Notes under the pieces: model-generated | Databases searched by the model: none | Seen by the model: the letters and a program-made list of their open reading frames with translations, nothing else | Told to the model about the DNA's origin: nothing | Made by a program: the position numbers and the translations under genes | NCBI GenBank assembly: GCA_016710585.1 | Contig: JADJVN010000006.1 | Location: 186,001 to 250,000 of the forward strand | Direction: 5' to 3' | DNA length: 64,000 nucleotides | Origin: Saprospiraceae bacterium | GTDB taxonomy: Bacteria > Bacteroidota > Bacteroidia > Chitinophagales > Saprospiraceae | Shown here: one piece after another, positions 1 to 8,960 of the stretch | How positions within the stretch are numbered: the first letter of the stretch is position 1 | How the letters are laid out: every line of letters starts with the position of its first letter

Positions 1-1
1 A

Positions 2-1087
2 TTTACATCTCTGATGATACAAGAAGGCACAAAAGACTATAGTTCAGCAAAGGTTGCAGATTTTTTTGATTACTATGGTGCTTCTTATAGCATTCATGCA
101 GATCTAGATTTTACTTCGATATCGTTCAGCTGTCTTCAAAAATTTTTTGAAACATTGCTCGAATTTGTCATCCATCTTTTATCTGAACCATCATTTCGTG
201 AAGAGGATTTAACCCGATGTAAATTATTTTTAAAATCCCAATTAAAGCACCAATTGTCTGAACCAGACTTTGTATCCTATCGAGAATTTACAGCTTTAAT
301 TTTTGGTGAGGACAAAACTTATGGATACAATACCACTCACGAGTCAATCGATGACATTCATGTAGATGATCTTCGAGATTATCATGAAAGAACTTATGTG
401 ACTTCAAATTTGAAAATCTTTTATTGTGGACTAAAGACAAATAAAGATCTCCATTTTTGGGAAAATAAAACAAAACAAATTAAACAAAAATTAGCTGAAT
501 CAAAATTAATTTATCACACTATTTTTGAAGAAAAAAAAGTACAACACTTTCCAGTCCCCCATGCGAGTCAGATTAGCATGAAACTTGGATGCAAAATGTT
601 TTCCAAAATGGATAAGGATTTTTACCCTTTGTATTTCATCAATACTGTTTTGGGAGATTATTTTGGATCAAGACTAATGAAAAATATTAGAGAGGACAAA
701 GGATTTACATATGATATCCATAGTACCTTGGATGCCCAATTATATGATGGATGCTTTTACATCAGCGCGGAACTCAATGCCAGTGAATTGCACATAACGA
801 TAAATGAAATCAAAAAAGAATTCGAAAGACTACAGTCGACTAAAATACAAGACGATGAATTGATCATGGTAAAGCGATATTTACATGGTCATCTACAAAG
901 ACTTCTTGATGGCTCTTTTCAATCAATATTATTTTTAAAAATATTGGTCACAGAATATAATGATGCTGATGCTTACCAGATGATCATAAAAACAATTCGT
1001 GAAATTGATGCAACACAGATACAATCCCTATCCAAAAAATATCTACAGTTCGACAAAATGAGTCTGGTTACTGCAGGTGGAAATTAA
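2..1087 (+). CDS. M16 family zinc-peptidase-like protein, 3' part (5' end outside window)
   Basis: The reading frame is open to the first bases of the window, so the gene starts upstream; an internal ATG lies at 14. The visible 361 codons match the M16 (insulinase/PqqL-like) fold: an opening 'EGTKDYSSAKVADFF' segment typical of the stretch after the first helix, then a second half with 'RLMKNIREDKGFTYDI', the conserved R/Y region of the M16 C-terminal domain. No HxxEH zinc motif is present in the visible part. This could therefore be the non-catalytic partner half, or the motif could lie upstream. M16 pairs in Bacteroidota are usually exported and often adjacent, so an active M16 gene may lie just outside. 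The family is fairly certain; the activity is not. Confidence 0.8.
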   Translation, partial: FTSLMIQEGTKDYSSAKVADFFDYYGASYSIHADLDFTSISFSCLQKFFETLLEFVIHLLSEPSFREEDLTRCKLFLKSQLKHQLSEPDFVSYREFTALIFGEDKTYGYNTTHESIDDIHVDDLRDYHERTYVTSNLKIFYCGLKTNKDLHFWENKTKQIKQKLAESKLIYHTIFEEKKVQHFPVPHASQISMKLGCKMFSKMDKDFYPLYFINTVLGDYFGSRLMKNIREDKGFTYDIHSTLDAQLYDGCFYISAELNASELHITINEIKKEFERLQSTKIQDDELIMVKRYLHGHLQRLLDGSFQSILFLKILVTEYNDADAYQMIIKTIREIDATQIQSLSKKYLQFDKMSLVTAGGN

Positions 1088-1127
1088 CCTTGGCAACATT
1101 ATTTTCAATTTCCCAAAAAAGTTAATT

Positions 1128-1514
1128 CTAATTTCTGACCTCCATAAAAACAATCTGTTGCTGTATTGAATTTAATCCATCCAAATACTTTAAAACTTCA
1201 GATTTAATATTCTGCACTTCTACTTGTCTAGAAAGATTGAGTGCTGGAGGCGCCGAAGAAGCATAATGGATCACCTTGTTTTGATACTCTAAAAAATACT
1301 TATTCCTTGCAATATTAAAGGAAGATTCTAAAAACTTAAAATTAAATATATGCCAGTTATAAAAATCATCTTTAAATTTTAGAAATAAATAATTTTCATC
1401 AACTACTGCATTCAATAAGTTTTCTCCAACATTAATAGTCTCCTTTAATTTCTTTGCAAATTCATCTTTTGGAATGAGCAAATAGACATCAGTTTCATTA
1501 GAATATTTCTCCAT
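1128..1514 (-). CDS. Hypothetical protein (128 aa)
   Basis: I do not recognise this protein. It is a soluble-looking 128-residue product with no signal peptide or membrane segment. It begins MEKYSNETDVY and ends with an acidic/Gln-rich helix-like tail. The ATG at 1512-1514 is preferred over an in-frame TTG nine bases upstream because nothing supports the longer form. It is convergent with the M16 gene (40-nt gap) and lies downstream, on the same strand, of the reprolysin-like gene. No promoter element was recognised. It is a plausible real gene on length and codon use, but its function is unknown. Confidence 0.5.
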   Translation of the reverse strand: MEKYSNETDVYLLIPKDEFAKKLKETINVGENLLNAVVDENYLFLKFKDDFYNWHIFNFKFLESSFNIARNKYFLEYQNKVIHYASSAPPALNLSRQVEVQNIKSEVLKYLDGLNSIQQQIVFMEVRN

Positions 1515-1609
1515 AAAAAACAATATTATTTAACTATTAAAAATCATTATTTACATAAAACCCTTATGCTTTCATATATTAATCATTTGAATATGGATTT
1601 ATATAAAAT

Positions 1610-3292
1610 TTATTCCTTAAAGAAATGTTTTACAATTTGTTTTCCATCAGACATCGTTAACTTTACAATATAATGTCCAGTTGAAAATCCGTTACTTGAA
1701 ATGGATAAATTTTGTTTATTCAACTTTGGTTCAGATTTGGCAATAACTTGTCCTGTGACTGCAATGATGCTGTACTGTTCGATCAATTTATCTGCTGAAG
1801 AGATATTAATTCTATCCTTTACAGGATTTGGAATCAAAACAATTTTACTTTCTTCAATACTATTTAATCCAGAAATAACTTGTGTTGAATTCTGTGTTAC
1901 GCATCCTAGAGCGTCTGTTATCGTAACAGCATAGTTTCCAGCACTGACATTATTTAACACAGCAGTTGTATCACCATTCGACCATTTAAATTTATATGGC
2001 TTAGTACCGCCATAAACTGCCGGTGTAACAGAACCATCAGATGCAGAACCATTGGCGGCTTTGGTATCCATGATGCTGATCAATAAATCTGGCTCTGTTA
2101 CATCATAATCTCGACTGAAAGTACATCCATTTATATCACTTGCATAAAGATTATATCTACCTTTTTTTATATCTACCAATCGTTGCATAGTGCTTCCTGT
2201 CGACCAACTAAAATTAATAGGTTGGGTTCCCGAGCTGACTACTGCTTCGATACTTGCGCTGGATTCTCCAAAACAATTTACATTCTTTATGATTGCATTT
2301 ATTCCTACGGAATCATAATTATCTACAATAAACTCTTTTTCACTTATACACCCATTTCCATCTGTAATTTTCAAAATATATTTGCCATCCTTCAATCCAG
2401 ATAAGGTAGTTAATGCCATTCCATTTGACCACTGATAATTATATGGCGAAAGTCCTCCAACAACTTCTGTAGAAATCCCCGCACCCACATTTTCACAGTT
2501 GATCGCTACGATGCCTTTAATCGATATCTCTGGCTGAACTTTTATCTGAGTGGTGACGATACTATCACAATTTAAATATCCAATAAGTCGATCAGTGATC
2601 GTCGTATCACGAGTCATTTTAAGTCCATTAAATAAATCATTATAGCAAAGTGTCTTGGTTAAATTGGTTTGATTAACTGGATTGACAGTAAGCGTCGTTT
2701 GCAATATACTATCACAGCCATCACTTGCTTTAAGCATATTGGTATAGACACCACTTGAAAAATACTTACTGTTCTGGATCCTCAAAGTATCTCCTTGACA
2801 AATCGAAATCTGCTGTGAAAATTGTTGATTCTTAGCAAATAAGGTTACAGAATGCGAACTAGTTTGATTATTTTTAGTAACAGTAACACTATATACACCT
2901 GGTGAGTTAACTGTAATTGTTTTAGTCGTAGCGCCATTGGACCATAGGTATGTCGCAGCTACAATTCCTGCATCCAATATTCTGTTTGAGGTTCCACAAA
3001 TAGGAATACTGCAACTAGGGATAACATCATCTGCTTTCCATTTGAGCACCACTCTCCATGTAATTCTTGCGTCAACACCTAAATCAGGTTTGCTATCCTT
3101 TGTTGAAAAAATCCATGTCCCCTTCGGATCAAAAACCCCTAATTTTCTATAATATGTTTTTGGTGCTCGATAAGTATCTGGATCTGTATCATTCGGTGTG
3201 TATTTTAGATTTTCAACTATTTTATTTGGACCGACAAAAGTCGTGATCACCGTTTTATTTACCGTATTTGCACTTACGGGTGTGATTGTCAT
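1610..3292 (-). CDS. C-terminal part of a T9SS reprolysin-like metallopeptidase: SprB repeats and sorting domain (frameshifted from 3255-5078)
   Basis: This 560-codon frame continues the metallopeptidase that begins at 5078. Removing one base from the run of seven A/T at 3312-3318 joins the two frames smoothly. It holds a linker, three SprB-type repeats (each with Y-x-W-S-x-G and a following '(I/V)TDxxGC'), and a C-terminal type A T9SS sorting domain starting 'LIPNPVKDRINIS' and ending '...KHFFKE'. SprB repeats are common stalk modules of Bacteroidota surface proteins. The sorting domain directs export across the outer membrane and is normally removed. On its own this frame has no export signal, so it is not an independent gene. 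Assembly error and true mutation are both possible. Confidence 0.82.
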   Translation of the reverse strand: MTITPVSANTVNKTVITTFVGPNKIVENLKYTPNDTDPDTYRAPKTYYRKLGVFDPKGTWIFSTKDSKPDLGVDARITWRVVLKWKADDVIPSCSIPICGTSNRILDAGIVAATYLWSNGATTKTITVNSPGVYSVTVTKNNQTSSHSVTLFAKNQQFSQQISICQGDTLRIQNSKYFSSGVYTNMLKASDGCDSILQTTLTVNPVNQTNLTKTLCYNDLFNGLKMTRDTTITDRLIGYLNCDSIVTTQIKVQPEISIKGIVAINCENVGAGISTEVVGGLSPYNYQWSNGMALTTLSGLKDGKYILKITDGNGCISEKEFIVDNYDSVGINAIIKNVNCFGESSASIEAVVSSGTQPINFSWSTGSTMQRLVDIKKGRYNLYASDINGCTFSRDYDVTEPDLLISIMDTKAANGSASDGSVTPAVYGGTKPYKFKWSNGDTTAVLNNVSAGNYAVTITDALGCVTQNSTQVISGLNSIEESKIVLIPNPVKDRINISSADKLIEQYSIIAVTGQVIAKSEPKLNKQNLSISSNGFSTGHYIVKLTMSDGKQIVKHFFKE

Positions 3293-5078
3293 ATATAACT
3301 CTACAATAATGTTTTTTTACATTTGCAGGAATGTTTTGATAAGCTGAAGCTGGAATAATTAAACTATCCGTGAATAAATTATCATCAACATTCATGTTTT
3401 TTGAAAAACTTAATGAATCCGTTTTTCCCACAATGGGAACACAACCAAGATTTACAGCTACAGGATTGATTACTATATCGATTGGGCTTGAGAATTCAGT
3501 GCAGTCTGAAGAAATCGCTACTTTGTATTCTCCTGATTCTGCAACCTTCAATACTGTATCATTTTTACCTTTCAATAATACATCATAGTGAAACCAATCA
3601 TAAACATAGCTATTCAAATATGGATTAGCTCTCAACTTTATAGTATCTCCACTATAATAGGGACCAGTGATGGATGCTTTTTGTGTTGGCGTAATGGATT
3701 TGGATAGACAAGTTTTGTTCTGTACCGCAGCTCTCAATACATCACCTGGTTCTGGACCAAAGCCTTTTGTAAAATTAATCCCAACACCATTGACAAGATG
3801 GCAATATGACATTATCGTTCCACCACCAGAAGGTCTAGGTCCTTGTGAACATGGAACACCATTATCTGGACCTATGCAATTGTCAATAGATACATTCTTA
3901 TTTGGTCCCCATACACAGTTATGGGTATGGTCAGAGCCAAAATTATGCCCCATCTCATGAGCCATGACTTCGACTGTCCATGAATATTGAGGAAAAGAGG
4001 AATAAGTATTATAGATAAATGCAAAAGAATGTGGGGATCTATTTGAGCCATCATTATAGGCACGACACATGCCATCAACGAAGGCAATACCTCCCTGTTG
4101 TTGTGGAGCATAGGTAGTGACCAATTGTGCAAGATCACCGTTAAAATTTGAATTTCTCCTTGCTGTATAATCTAATAGGATACTAACCAATGAAGTATGT
4201 AGATATGGATCCTGAGTCGTCCAAACATTGATTTGTGAAATTTCCATTTTTATATCCTCATTTAAATATAAGGTCTTTACCACATTAAATACCGCAGTGA
4301 TATAATTCTCTACTTGTAATTTTGAATTACTTTTATCCTTATACATCTGATAGTCGCATTCTAAATAAACGCGCACTTTTTTACAACCATTGGGAAGGAT
4401 GGCAGCCTCTGTTTGCTCATGTCTTTCAGCTATTTGCTGCGGAAGTGATAATTCAGGAACAGCACAGCTAGAATTCGAATTGACTTTCAAATCATTTTCA
4501 TAATATATCATATGTGGTGTCTGAGACTCAGAGAATCCAGCGGCTTGCTTAGGCTTTCCGATAATTATATTGCCTTGATCTTGAGTTGCCATGACTCCAA
4601 CGATTTCACCTGCAATAAAACTCAATGCCACAAAAGAGGATTTCTCCCCTCTTATAATCCCTCGATAATATGCGCCGCCAGTCATTGGGATTCCTATTGG
4701 ATCTTCATTAGTTGTAAGCATTGCCCCTGCTTCGTACACTTCTTGTCGTTCTAACTCTAATTGAAGGGTGACACCATAAGGATCTCTAAATTCTGTAATA
4801 AGGTAATCAGGTTTGCTTAAAATAATATTATTCAACACAAACTGATTCAAATTGAAATAGCTTGTGTGCTTTAATTCAGCTGGAACGGGTTGATTGAATG
4901 AATTGATAGGGATTATGAGGTCTTGAATGATCACTGGTTTTTTGGATTGTCGAGTGATATTCAAACTTTTCTCAATAGGATTTTCCCCATTATGGGCCAA
5001 TAAAAAACCTGAGATCAGCAGAAGGGTTCCCAAAAGCGCATTTTTTAACATAGATGTAGCGTCCATGGATATTAACAT
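3255..5078 (-). CDS. Reprolysin-like (M12B-type) secreted metallopeptidase, N-terminal and catalytic part (frameshifted)
   Basis: Residues 10-30 form a signal peptide (MLKNALLGTLLLISGFLLA). A propeptide-like domain follows, then a metzincin catalytic domain with the full zinc motif HEMGHNFGSDH (ligands H374, H378, H384; catalytic E375) and a downstream 'GTIMSYCH' Met-turn. This identifies an active-looking zinc endopeptidase acting outside the cell. The frame ends after 607 codons, just past the run of seven A/T at 3312-3318. The expected partner (SprB repeats and T9SS domain) continues in another frame, so the full product would be about 1,155 aa. The ATG at 5076-5078 is the longest start; the ATG at 5049-5051 gives a more typical signal peptide. 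A TATATTTG promoter element lies at 5108-5115. Confidence 0.85.
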   Translation of the reverse strand: MLISMDATSMLKNALLGTLLLISGFLLAHNGENPIEKSLNITRQSKKPVIIQDLIIPINSFNQPVPAELKHTSYFNLNQFVLNNIILSKPDYLITEFRDPYGVTLQLELERQEVYEAGAMLTTNEDPIGIPMTGGAYYRGIIRGEKSSFVALSFIAGEIVGVMATQDQGNIIIGKPKQAAGFSESQTPHMIYYENDLKVNSNSSCAVPELSLPQQIAERHEQTEAAILPNGCKKVRVYLECDYQMYKDKSNSKLQVENYITAVFNVVKTLYLNEDIKMEISQINVWTTQDPYLHTSLVSILLDYTARRNSNFNGDLAQLVTTYAPQQQGGIAFVDGMCRAYNDGSNRSPHSFAFIYNTYSSFPQYSWTVEVMAHEMGHNFGSDHTHNCVWGPNKNVSIDNCIGPDNGVPCSQGPRPSGGGTIMSYCHLVNGVGINFTKGFGPEPGDVLRAAVQNKTCLSKSITPTQKASITGPYYSGDTIKLRANPYLNSYVYDWFHYDVLLKGKNDTVLKVAESGEYKVAISSDCTEFSSPIDIVINPVAVNLGCVPIVGKTDSLSFSKNMNVDDNLFTDSLIIPASAYQNIPANVKKHYCRVIYDNHTRKCKYGK

Positions 5079-5107
5079 TGGTTTTAAAATTTAATTCATC
5101 GAAAACT

Positions 5108-5115
5108 CAAATATA
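5108..5115 (-). promoter_or_regulatory. Bacteroidota -7 element (TATATTTG) for the reprolysin-like gene
   Basis: Reads TATATTTG on the minus strand, an exact match to TAnnTTTG. It is 29 nt before the ATG at 5078 and 56 nt before the ATG at 5051, in an otherwise gene-free AT-rich stretch. Confidence 0.55.
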
Positions 5116-5343
5116 AATATAAACGTAGAATAAAGGACAAAAAAATAAATGAAACAGAAAAAATGAAAAAATGAAAGTCCAGCCATTAATATTCCATTTT
5201 TTTATATATTTAAATACATTAAAAATAAAAAAATATATAATTAACACATTAACTATTTAATTAATAATCATAATATTATATATTATAAAAAATAATTTAT
5301 AAAAAATTTTAAACAATTTTATATATTAATAAAAAAATATATA
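5116..5343. other. Very AT-rich divergent intergenic spacer
   Basis: About 230 bp between divergent promoters, almost wholly A and T with many short A/T runs. No open reading frame, hairpin or repeat that I can support. It probably just separates the two transcription start regions. Confidence 0.5.
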
Positions 5344-5351
5344 TAAATTTG
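5344..5351 (+). promoter_or_regulatory. -7 element (TAAATTTG) for the small protein at 5376
   Basis: Exact TAnnTTTG match, 24 nt upstream of the ATG at 5376. An in-frame TTG overlaps this element and so cannot be the start. No clear -33 TTG is visible. Confidence 0.55.
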
Positions 5352-5375
5352 TGTAGTGTAAAAAGTCACTCTATT

Positions 5376-5585
5376 ATGCAAGGTTGGAAAAAAATTATGT
5401 CTCTAAGAGACACTTACAAGGCAGAAGTCAAAAGACTTCAATTATTGAAAAATGGCATAGAAGCCACAATTCAGAACAAGCAACAAGAAAAGCTTAAATT
5501 GGCTATGAATGGTGTTGATCTATATGTTAAAGAAGGTCAATACGAAATAGCTTCTATTCTTTTGTTTGAGAACGAAGAGGATTAG
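5376..5585 (+). CDS. Small hypothetical coiled-coil-like protein (69 aa)
   Basis: The protein is charged and helical, with no signal peptide. It starts MQGWKKIMSLRDTY, and a Lys/Gln-rich middle may form a short coiled coil. The end is acidic (LFENEED). The ATG at 5376 fits the distance from the TAAATTTG element; the ATG at 5397 is an alternative giving 62 aa. It is the only plus-strand gene in the first 22 kb apart from the M16 fragment, and it stands alone. Function unknown. The promoter match and codon pattern argue that it is real. Confidence 0.55.
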   Translation: MQGWKKIMSLRDTYKAEVKRLQLLKNGIEATIQNKQQEKLKLAMNGVDLYVKEGQYEIASILLFENEED

Positions 5586-5605
5586 ATTAAAGGTTGGTTA
5601 GTTCC

Positions 5606-5731
5606 TTAAAAACTAAGTGGAAAATTCTTATTATAGATATATACCAATAATCCTATAAATAGGAATAGAAACACAAGGAAGAAAACAAAACATCTTCCCT
5701 TACTACCTTTATTAAATTCTTGAAGCTCCAT
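5606..5731 (-). CDS. Small single-pass membrane protein (41 aa)
   Basis: A 41-codon frame from the ATG at 5729-5731 to TAA. A short charged N-terminus (MELQEFNKGSKGR) is followed by about 20 hydrophobic residues rich in Phe, Leu and Val (positions 14-33) and a short basic tail YNKNFPLSF. The layout is a typical membrane miniprotein. Upstream is TTAATTTG, one mismatch from the TAnnTTTG promoter consensus. It is convergent with the small gene ending at 5585. No function can be assigned, and a chance frame is possible. Confidence 0.4.
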   Translation of the reverse strand: MELQEFNKGSKGRCFVFFLVFLFLFIGLLVYIYNKNFPLSF

Positions 5732-5795
5732 GTGGGCAATTTTGCTGCAAATTAAATGCAAATTTCATATTTATCAAAAAATATTTTAAAAGTTT

Positions 5796-5831
5796 GAATT
5801 GCAGAATAGCCTGAATGCCATTCTGCAATTC
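5796..5831 (-). terminator. Perfect 12-bp inverted repeat, likely terminator of the DUF1761 gene
   Basis: GAATTGCAGAAT and its exact inverse complement flank a 12-nt loop, ending 19 nt beyond the stop of the DUF1761 gene. The minus-strand side is followed by a T-rich but not pure T tract. This is a strong hairpin, probably a terminator or RNA 3' end. Confidence 0.65.
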
Positions 5832-5850
5832 AATTTTAATCAGATAAATG

Positions 5851-6360
5851 CTATATCCAGGCACTTATAATTCCCGACATAATCCCTAATGTGATTACCC
5901 AATATCCTAAATGGATCAAGATATAAGTCCAACTTTTTCTCTCAAACAAGGCATTTATTCCCAATATAGGCAATGCGAATAACACCCCATACATCGAGCC
6001 GTGCATGGCACCATGTCCAAAAGATCTAAAATTCGTCCCATACTTTGACATCAAGTCTCTGACGATCTTGAATTCTTCCGCATCTGGTGACATATCAGGC
6101 CTTCCGAGCAATGTCCCAAATAATCCCCATTGATGAATGATGGTAAAATTTAATCCAAAGGCTAATAAAAAACTAAAAACAAATGTAACTCCAAAAATTA
6201 GCCCCATATTACCTGTTTGGATTTTTTCTGGCGTCATTGCCGCTTCTTTCATCCACTTCGCCCCCATGAGTTTCTCATGATACCATATAAATCCAATAAG
6301 CAATGGTACCACAGCGGCTGATAATAATGCTAGCCAATTAATACTTAATACATCTTCCAT
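5851..6360 (-). CDS. DUF1761 family integral membrane protein
   Basis: 169 aa with about four membrane helices: residues ~6-25, ~50-72, ~120-140 and ~147-167. The N-terminal 'GFIWYHEKLMGAKWMKEA' segment is characteristic of DUF1761, a family of small inner-membrane proteins of unknown role. The length fits the family. It starts 12 nt after the stop of the SGNH-like gene, so the two may be co-transcribed; the inverted repeat at 5796-5831 would end the transcript. Nothing in the neighbourhood indicates a substrate. Confidence 0.75.
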   Translation of the reverse strand: MEDVLSINWLALLSAAVVPLLIGFIWYHEKLMGAKWMKEAAMTPEKIQTGNMGLIFGVTFVFSFLLAFGLNFTIIHQWGLFGTLLGRPDMSPDAEEFKIVRDLMSKYGTNFRSFGHGAMHGSMYGVLFALPILGINALFERKSWTYILIHLGYWVITLGIMSGIISAWI

Positions 6361-6372
6361 TTTTGTTGATTT

Positions 6373-7689
6373 TTATTTATTGTAGAAAAGTTTTGTTTGC
6401 AAAGAATTTTTATTTGGACGTCCTAAATCAAGTATAATAATTCCTGATTCTATCTTGTCTTTAATCAGTATTTCAACATGATCATTGGCTTCAAGCTTGC
6501 CAGTTTGGAGCAATCTTCCCATAATGTCAGTTAAGTTATAATGCGTAAATGAATTGTCATCTAAATTACAAATTATCCTGTTGCCATTTATCCATGCTTT
6601 GTTATCTGATGCAGTAGATATTTCAACCTCTGTACTGATTCCTCTCATGACCTCCATAACTAAAGGTGCCAATCGATATACCAATCCTGGAATTCCTTCA
6701 GACATATCCAAATGTTCACCATCCAAAGAGACAAATCGCAATGAATCAGTTCTGAACATATTGTACAAATCCAATCCCTTCCAGAGATATGGCTCCACAT
6801 CTGGGTCTAAAGCTTCGAGTGTATTGATTTTATTCAACCATGCGGCTAGATAATCAGTTTGCTGCTTCCTTGTTGCTTTATTTGTATTGATAGTGTAATG
6901 AATTGAATTAATAATATGATGATGTTTGATTGATGCAAGATACCGAGAAAGGCTATCTAGTTTTTTGGCAAAATCCTGATGAGTGATATTGGCTCTTGCA
7001 GACTCATGACCAAAGAAAAAAAGTGAAAGTTGGTATCCATTTGCATAGATAGATTCGTATTTTGATTTGTGATTTTTCAGCCAAGAATCAATGGTTTCAT
7101 CTGGGCCACCGACATTAATTACATTTATTTTTTGATTAAGGACTCTGCGCAAATCACACTGCAATGCATAGCAAAAATTATCCTTGGTAGAATCTGGAAA
7201 ATACCCCAATCGGCTTTTGGTATTGATCCCACAGATATCGCCATAGCTTACCAAATCATTTCCCCAAACTAATATATTAATCTCTTTTGATGAATACTTT
7301 GGCTCCTCCGGTGTCGCTATATTCAAAATCTCACTCCATGGAGACCATTGTACACCATCGCTATATCTGACTTTCGCTTCAAAAAAATTGGCATCTTTAC
7401 ACCCAATAATTAACTTCTCTCGGACATCCTTTTGATCTGCAAAAAACTCACCTGGACATGATAAAGGACATGTCGTAGTATCGCATGAAGTCTGAAAAAT
7501 AATTTTATCTCGAATCTTATCTTTGACCTGCCAGTCAACAAACTTTGGAACGATGGTATTCCCTGTCAAACGCAAATTAAACCAGCCCCAACCTAAATTA
7601 AAAGATTCTAAGGATGGTTTTACCAATTGTCCAAATAAGCTATAATTAAAAAAAACTAAGCTAAATATTATTAGTAACTGCTTTCTCAT
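6373..7689 (-). CDS. Secreted SGNH-hydrolase-like protein with degenerate C-terminal sorting-type domain
   Basis: 438 aa with a signal peptide (MRKQLLIIFSLVFFNYSLFGQ). The middle has features of an SGNH/GDSL fold: a block near 'VWGNDLVSYGD', 'INVGGPDETIDSWL', and a C-terminal 'LDGEHLDMSEG' resembling the DxxH block V. The canonical GDS serine is not obvious, so activity is uncertain. The last ~80 residues resemble a T9SS type A domain ('YNLTDIMGRLLQTGKL') but lack the YPNP start. The ATG at 7687-7689 is chosen; a TTG just upstream adds nothing. It sits ahead of DUF1761 in a possible two-gene operon. An esterase or glycan-deacylase role is only a guess. Confidence 0.55.
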   Translation of the reverse strand: MRKQLLIIFSLVFFNYSLFGQLVKPSLESFNLGWGWFNLRLTGNTIVPKFVDWQVKDKIRDKIIFQTSCDTTTCPLSCPGEFFADQKDVREKLIIGCKDANFFEAKVRYSDGVQWSPWSEILNIATPEEPKYSSKEINILVWGNDLVSYGDICGINTKSRLGYFPDSTKDNFCYALQCDLRRVLNQKINVINVGGPDETIDSWLKNHKSKYESIYANGYQLSLFFFGHESARANITHQDFAKKLDSLSRYLASIKHHHIINSIHYTINTNKATRKQQTDYLAAWLNKINTLEALDPDVEPYLWKGLDLYNMFRTDSLRFVSLDGEHLDMSEGIPGLVYRLAPLVMEVMRGISTEVEISTASDNKAWINGNRIICNLDDNSFTHYNLTDIMGRLLQTGKLEANDHVEILIKDKIESGIIILDLGRPNKNSLQTKLFYNK

Positions 7690-7975
7690 CAAAAGCGAAA
7701 ATACTGATTTTTAGAATCAGACGAGATTTTTTTTTAATAATTTGTCAAGAATATCCAATACATTTAAAAACTGAGTTAAAAAGTCTAGGTTTAGTATTTA
7801 GTCGTTAGTAGTTAGTAATTAGTAAGTTGAGCATGAGTTAAAAAAGTCAACATTATTCTTGCATAGACAATTAAATAGTGAGATCAAACGTATATAAGTT
7901 ATTCAATTTTGGATTTATAAATTTAATTGATCTTTCAAAGTGTAAGTTCTTTGCCTTTATCTTTAGAATATAAAT
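7690..7975. other. Gene-free spacer with a short hairpin and TTAGT-rich tract
   Basis: No coding frame is supported. A CTGATT/AATCAG hairpin (7704-7720) is followed by nine T on the plus strand (7727-7735), but no plus-strand gene precedes it. Around 7790-7835 the motif TTAGT recurs several times. The function is unclear. Confidence 0.4.
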
Positions 7976-8013
7976 AAAAAAAAGGCCATAACTTATCATA
8001 GCTACAGCCTTTT
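7976..8013 (-). terminator. Rho-independent terminator after the CotH gene
   Basis: On the minus strand AAAGGC and GCCTTT form the stem base. A further TAGCT/AGTTA pairing lies above a 2x2 internal loop, and a run of eight T follows directly. It lies 21 nt after the stop at 8034 and would end the sigma-to-CotH cluster. Confidence 0.8.
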
Positions 8014-8033
8014 ATTAATGTCGAAAAATTATT

Positions 8034-8960
8034 CTATTTGACTATCATCACTTTTTTGCTGATAGCACCAGCTTTGATGACATACATTCCAGGAGCCCAA
8101 GTATCTGTATTTATTTTTTCACCATTTCCTATGGAATCATATTGAGCTATTTTAGTTCCAACAGAATTAAATATATCAATATTCTTTAAAGCTACCCCAC
8201 TATACCCAATTATTATAAAGTTCTTTGCTGGGTTCGGATATACTTTAAATTCAAGATTGCTTTGTTCTTTCACCGTTAGTACTATGTCATTAGATTTATT
8301 ATATGTAGGCTCTTGAATTATAAAATTTCCTAAACCATTTGGCACTCGTGCAAATCCTTTGTCTGTAATCTGCTGTCCAAAACTCATTGAATCCACTATT
8401 TTAATATCTTTGTCAATCAGATAAAGATTCTCTCCAGCTGCTGATAATTTAAAATTGGCATGCAATCCTGACTGCAATCCATCTTCATCCGCCCAGATAC
8501 TTAAATATCCATTAGAAGCAATAGTAGTGCCATTTGCAAAAGTAAATTTGGTAAGATTATCAGGATTATCCGAAATAGACCAACCACTTAAATCAATAGT
8601 ATTGCTAGAGAGGTTATAGAGTTCTATCCAATCATCAAACTCTCCATCTTGATCAGCAATGGTCGTCGCATTGGATGCCATGATCTCGTTAATCACAACA
8701 TCTGTAATATTGGATTTACCAATATTAACTCTATAAATATAAACATCATGTTCTGCTCCTAGAGGCATATAAGAAATCGTCCCAACGCCATCATTTGCAG
8801 TAGCCTCTACATAATATCGAACATAAGTCCCTTCACCAAAACCAGGGATTGATGCACCAAAAATACCATCATTTGCTAAACCATCATTATGCATGCCATC
8901 ATCAAACATGATCGTCCTGTTAAAACTGCCATCAAATCCAGTGGAATAATATAATTTCAC
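8034..8960 (-). CDS. C-terminal part of CotH-family protein: lamin-tail domain and T9SS sorting domain (frameshifted from 8932-10365)
   Basis: This frame continues the CotH protein that starts at 10365. It has a short beta-rich region, then a lamin-tail domain (LTD; 'VVINEIMASNA', 'DDWIELYNLSSNTIDLSGW') and a type A T9SS domain beginning 'KVYPNPAKNFIIIGYSG' and ending 'SKKVMIVK'. Dropping one base from the TTTT at 9034-9037 fuses the frames as '...DGIKIESPDANQSV'. LTDs often occur with CotH modules in secreted bacterial proteins. A strong terminator follows at 7976-8013. Without the upstream part it lacks a signal peptide and would not be exported. Confidence 0.82.
   Translation of the reverse strand: MKLYYSTGFDGSFNRTIMFDDGMHNDGLANDGIFGASIPGFGEGTYVRYYVEATANDGVGTISYMPLGAEHDVYIYRVNIGKSNITDVVINEIMASNATTIADQDGEFDDWIELYNLSSNTIDLSGWSISDNPDNLTKFTFANGTTIASNGYLSIWADEDGLQSGLHANFKLSAAGENLYLIDKDIKIVDSMSFGQQITDKGFARVPNGLGNFIIQEPTYNKSNDIVLTVKEQSNLEFKVYPNPAKNFIIIGYSGVALKNIDIFNSVGTKIAQYDSIGNGEKINTDTWAPGMYVIKAGAISKKVMIVK

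Noticed and set aside
3255..3320. Programmed ribosomal frameshifting in the reprolysin-like gene
   Set aside because: The A run is suggestive, but no stimulatory structure was evident and many other genes in the window show similar indels, so error or mutation is simpler.
7704..7735. Terminator hairpin followed by nine T on the plus strand
   Set aside because: No plus-strand gene lies upstream, so there is no transcript for it to end.
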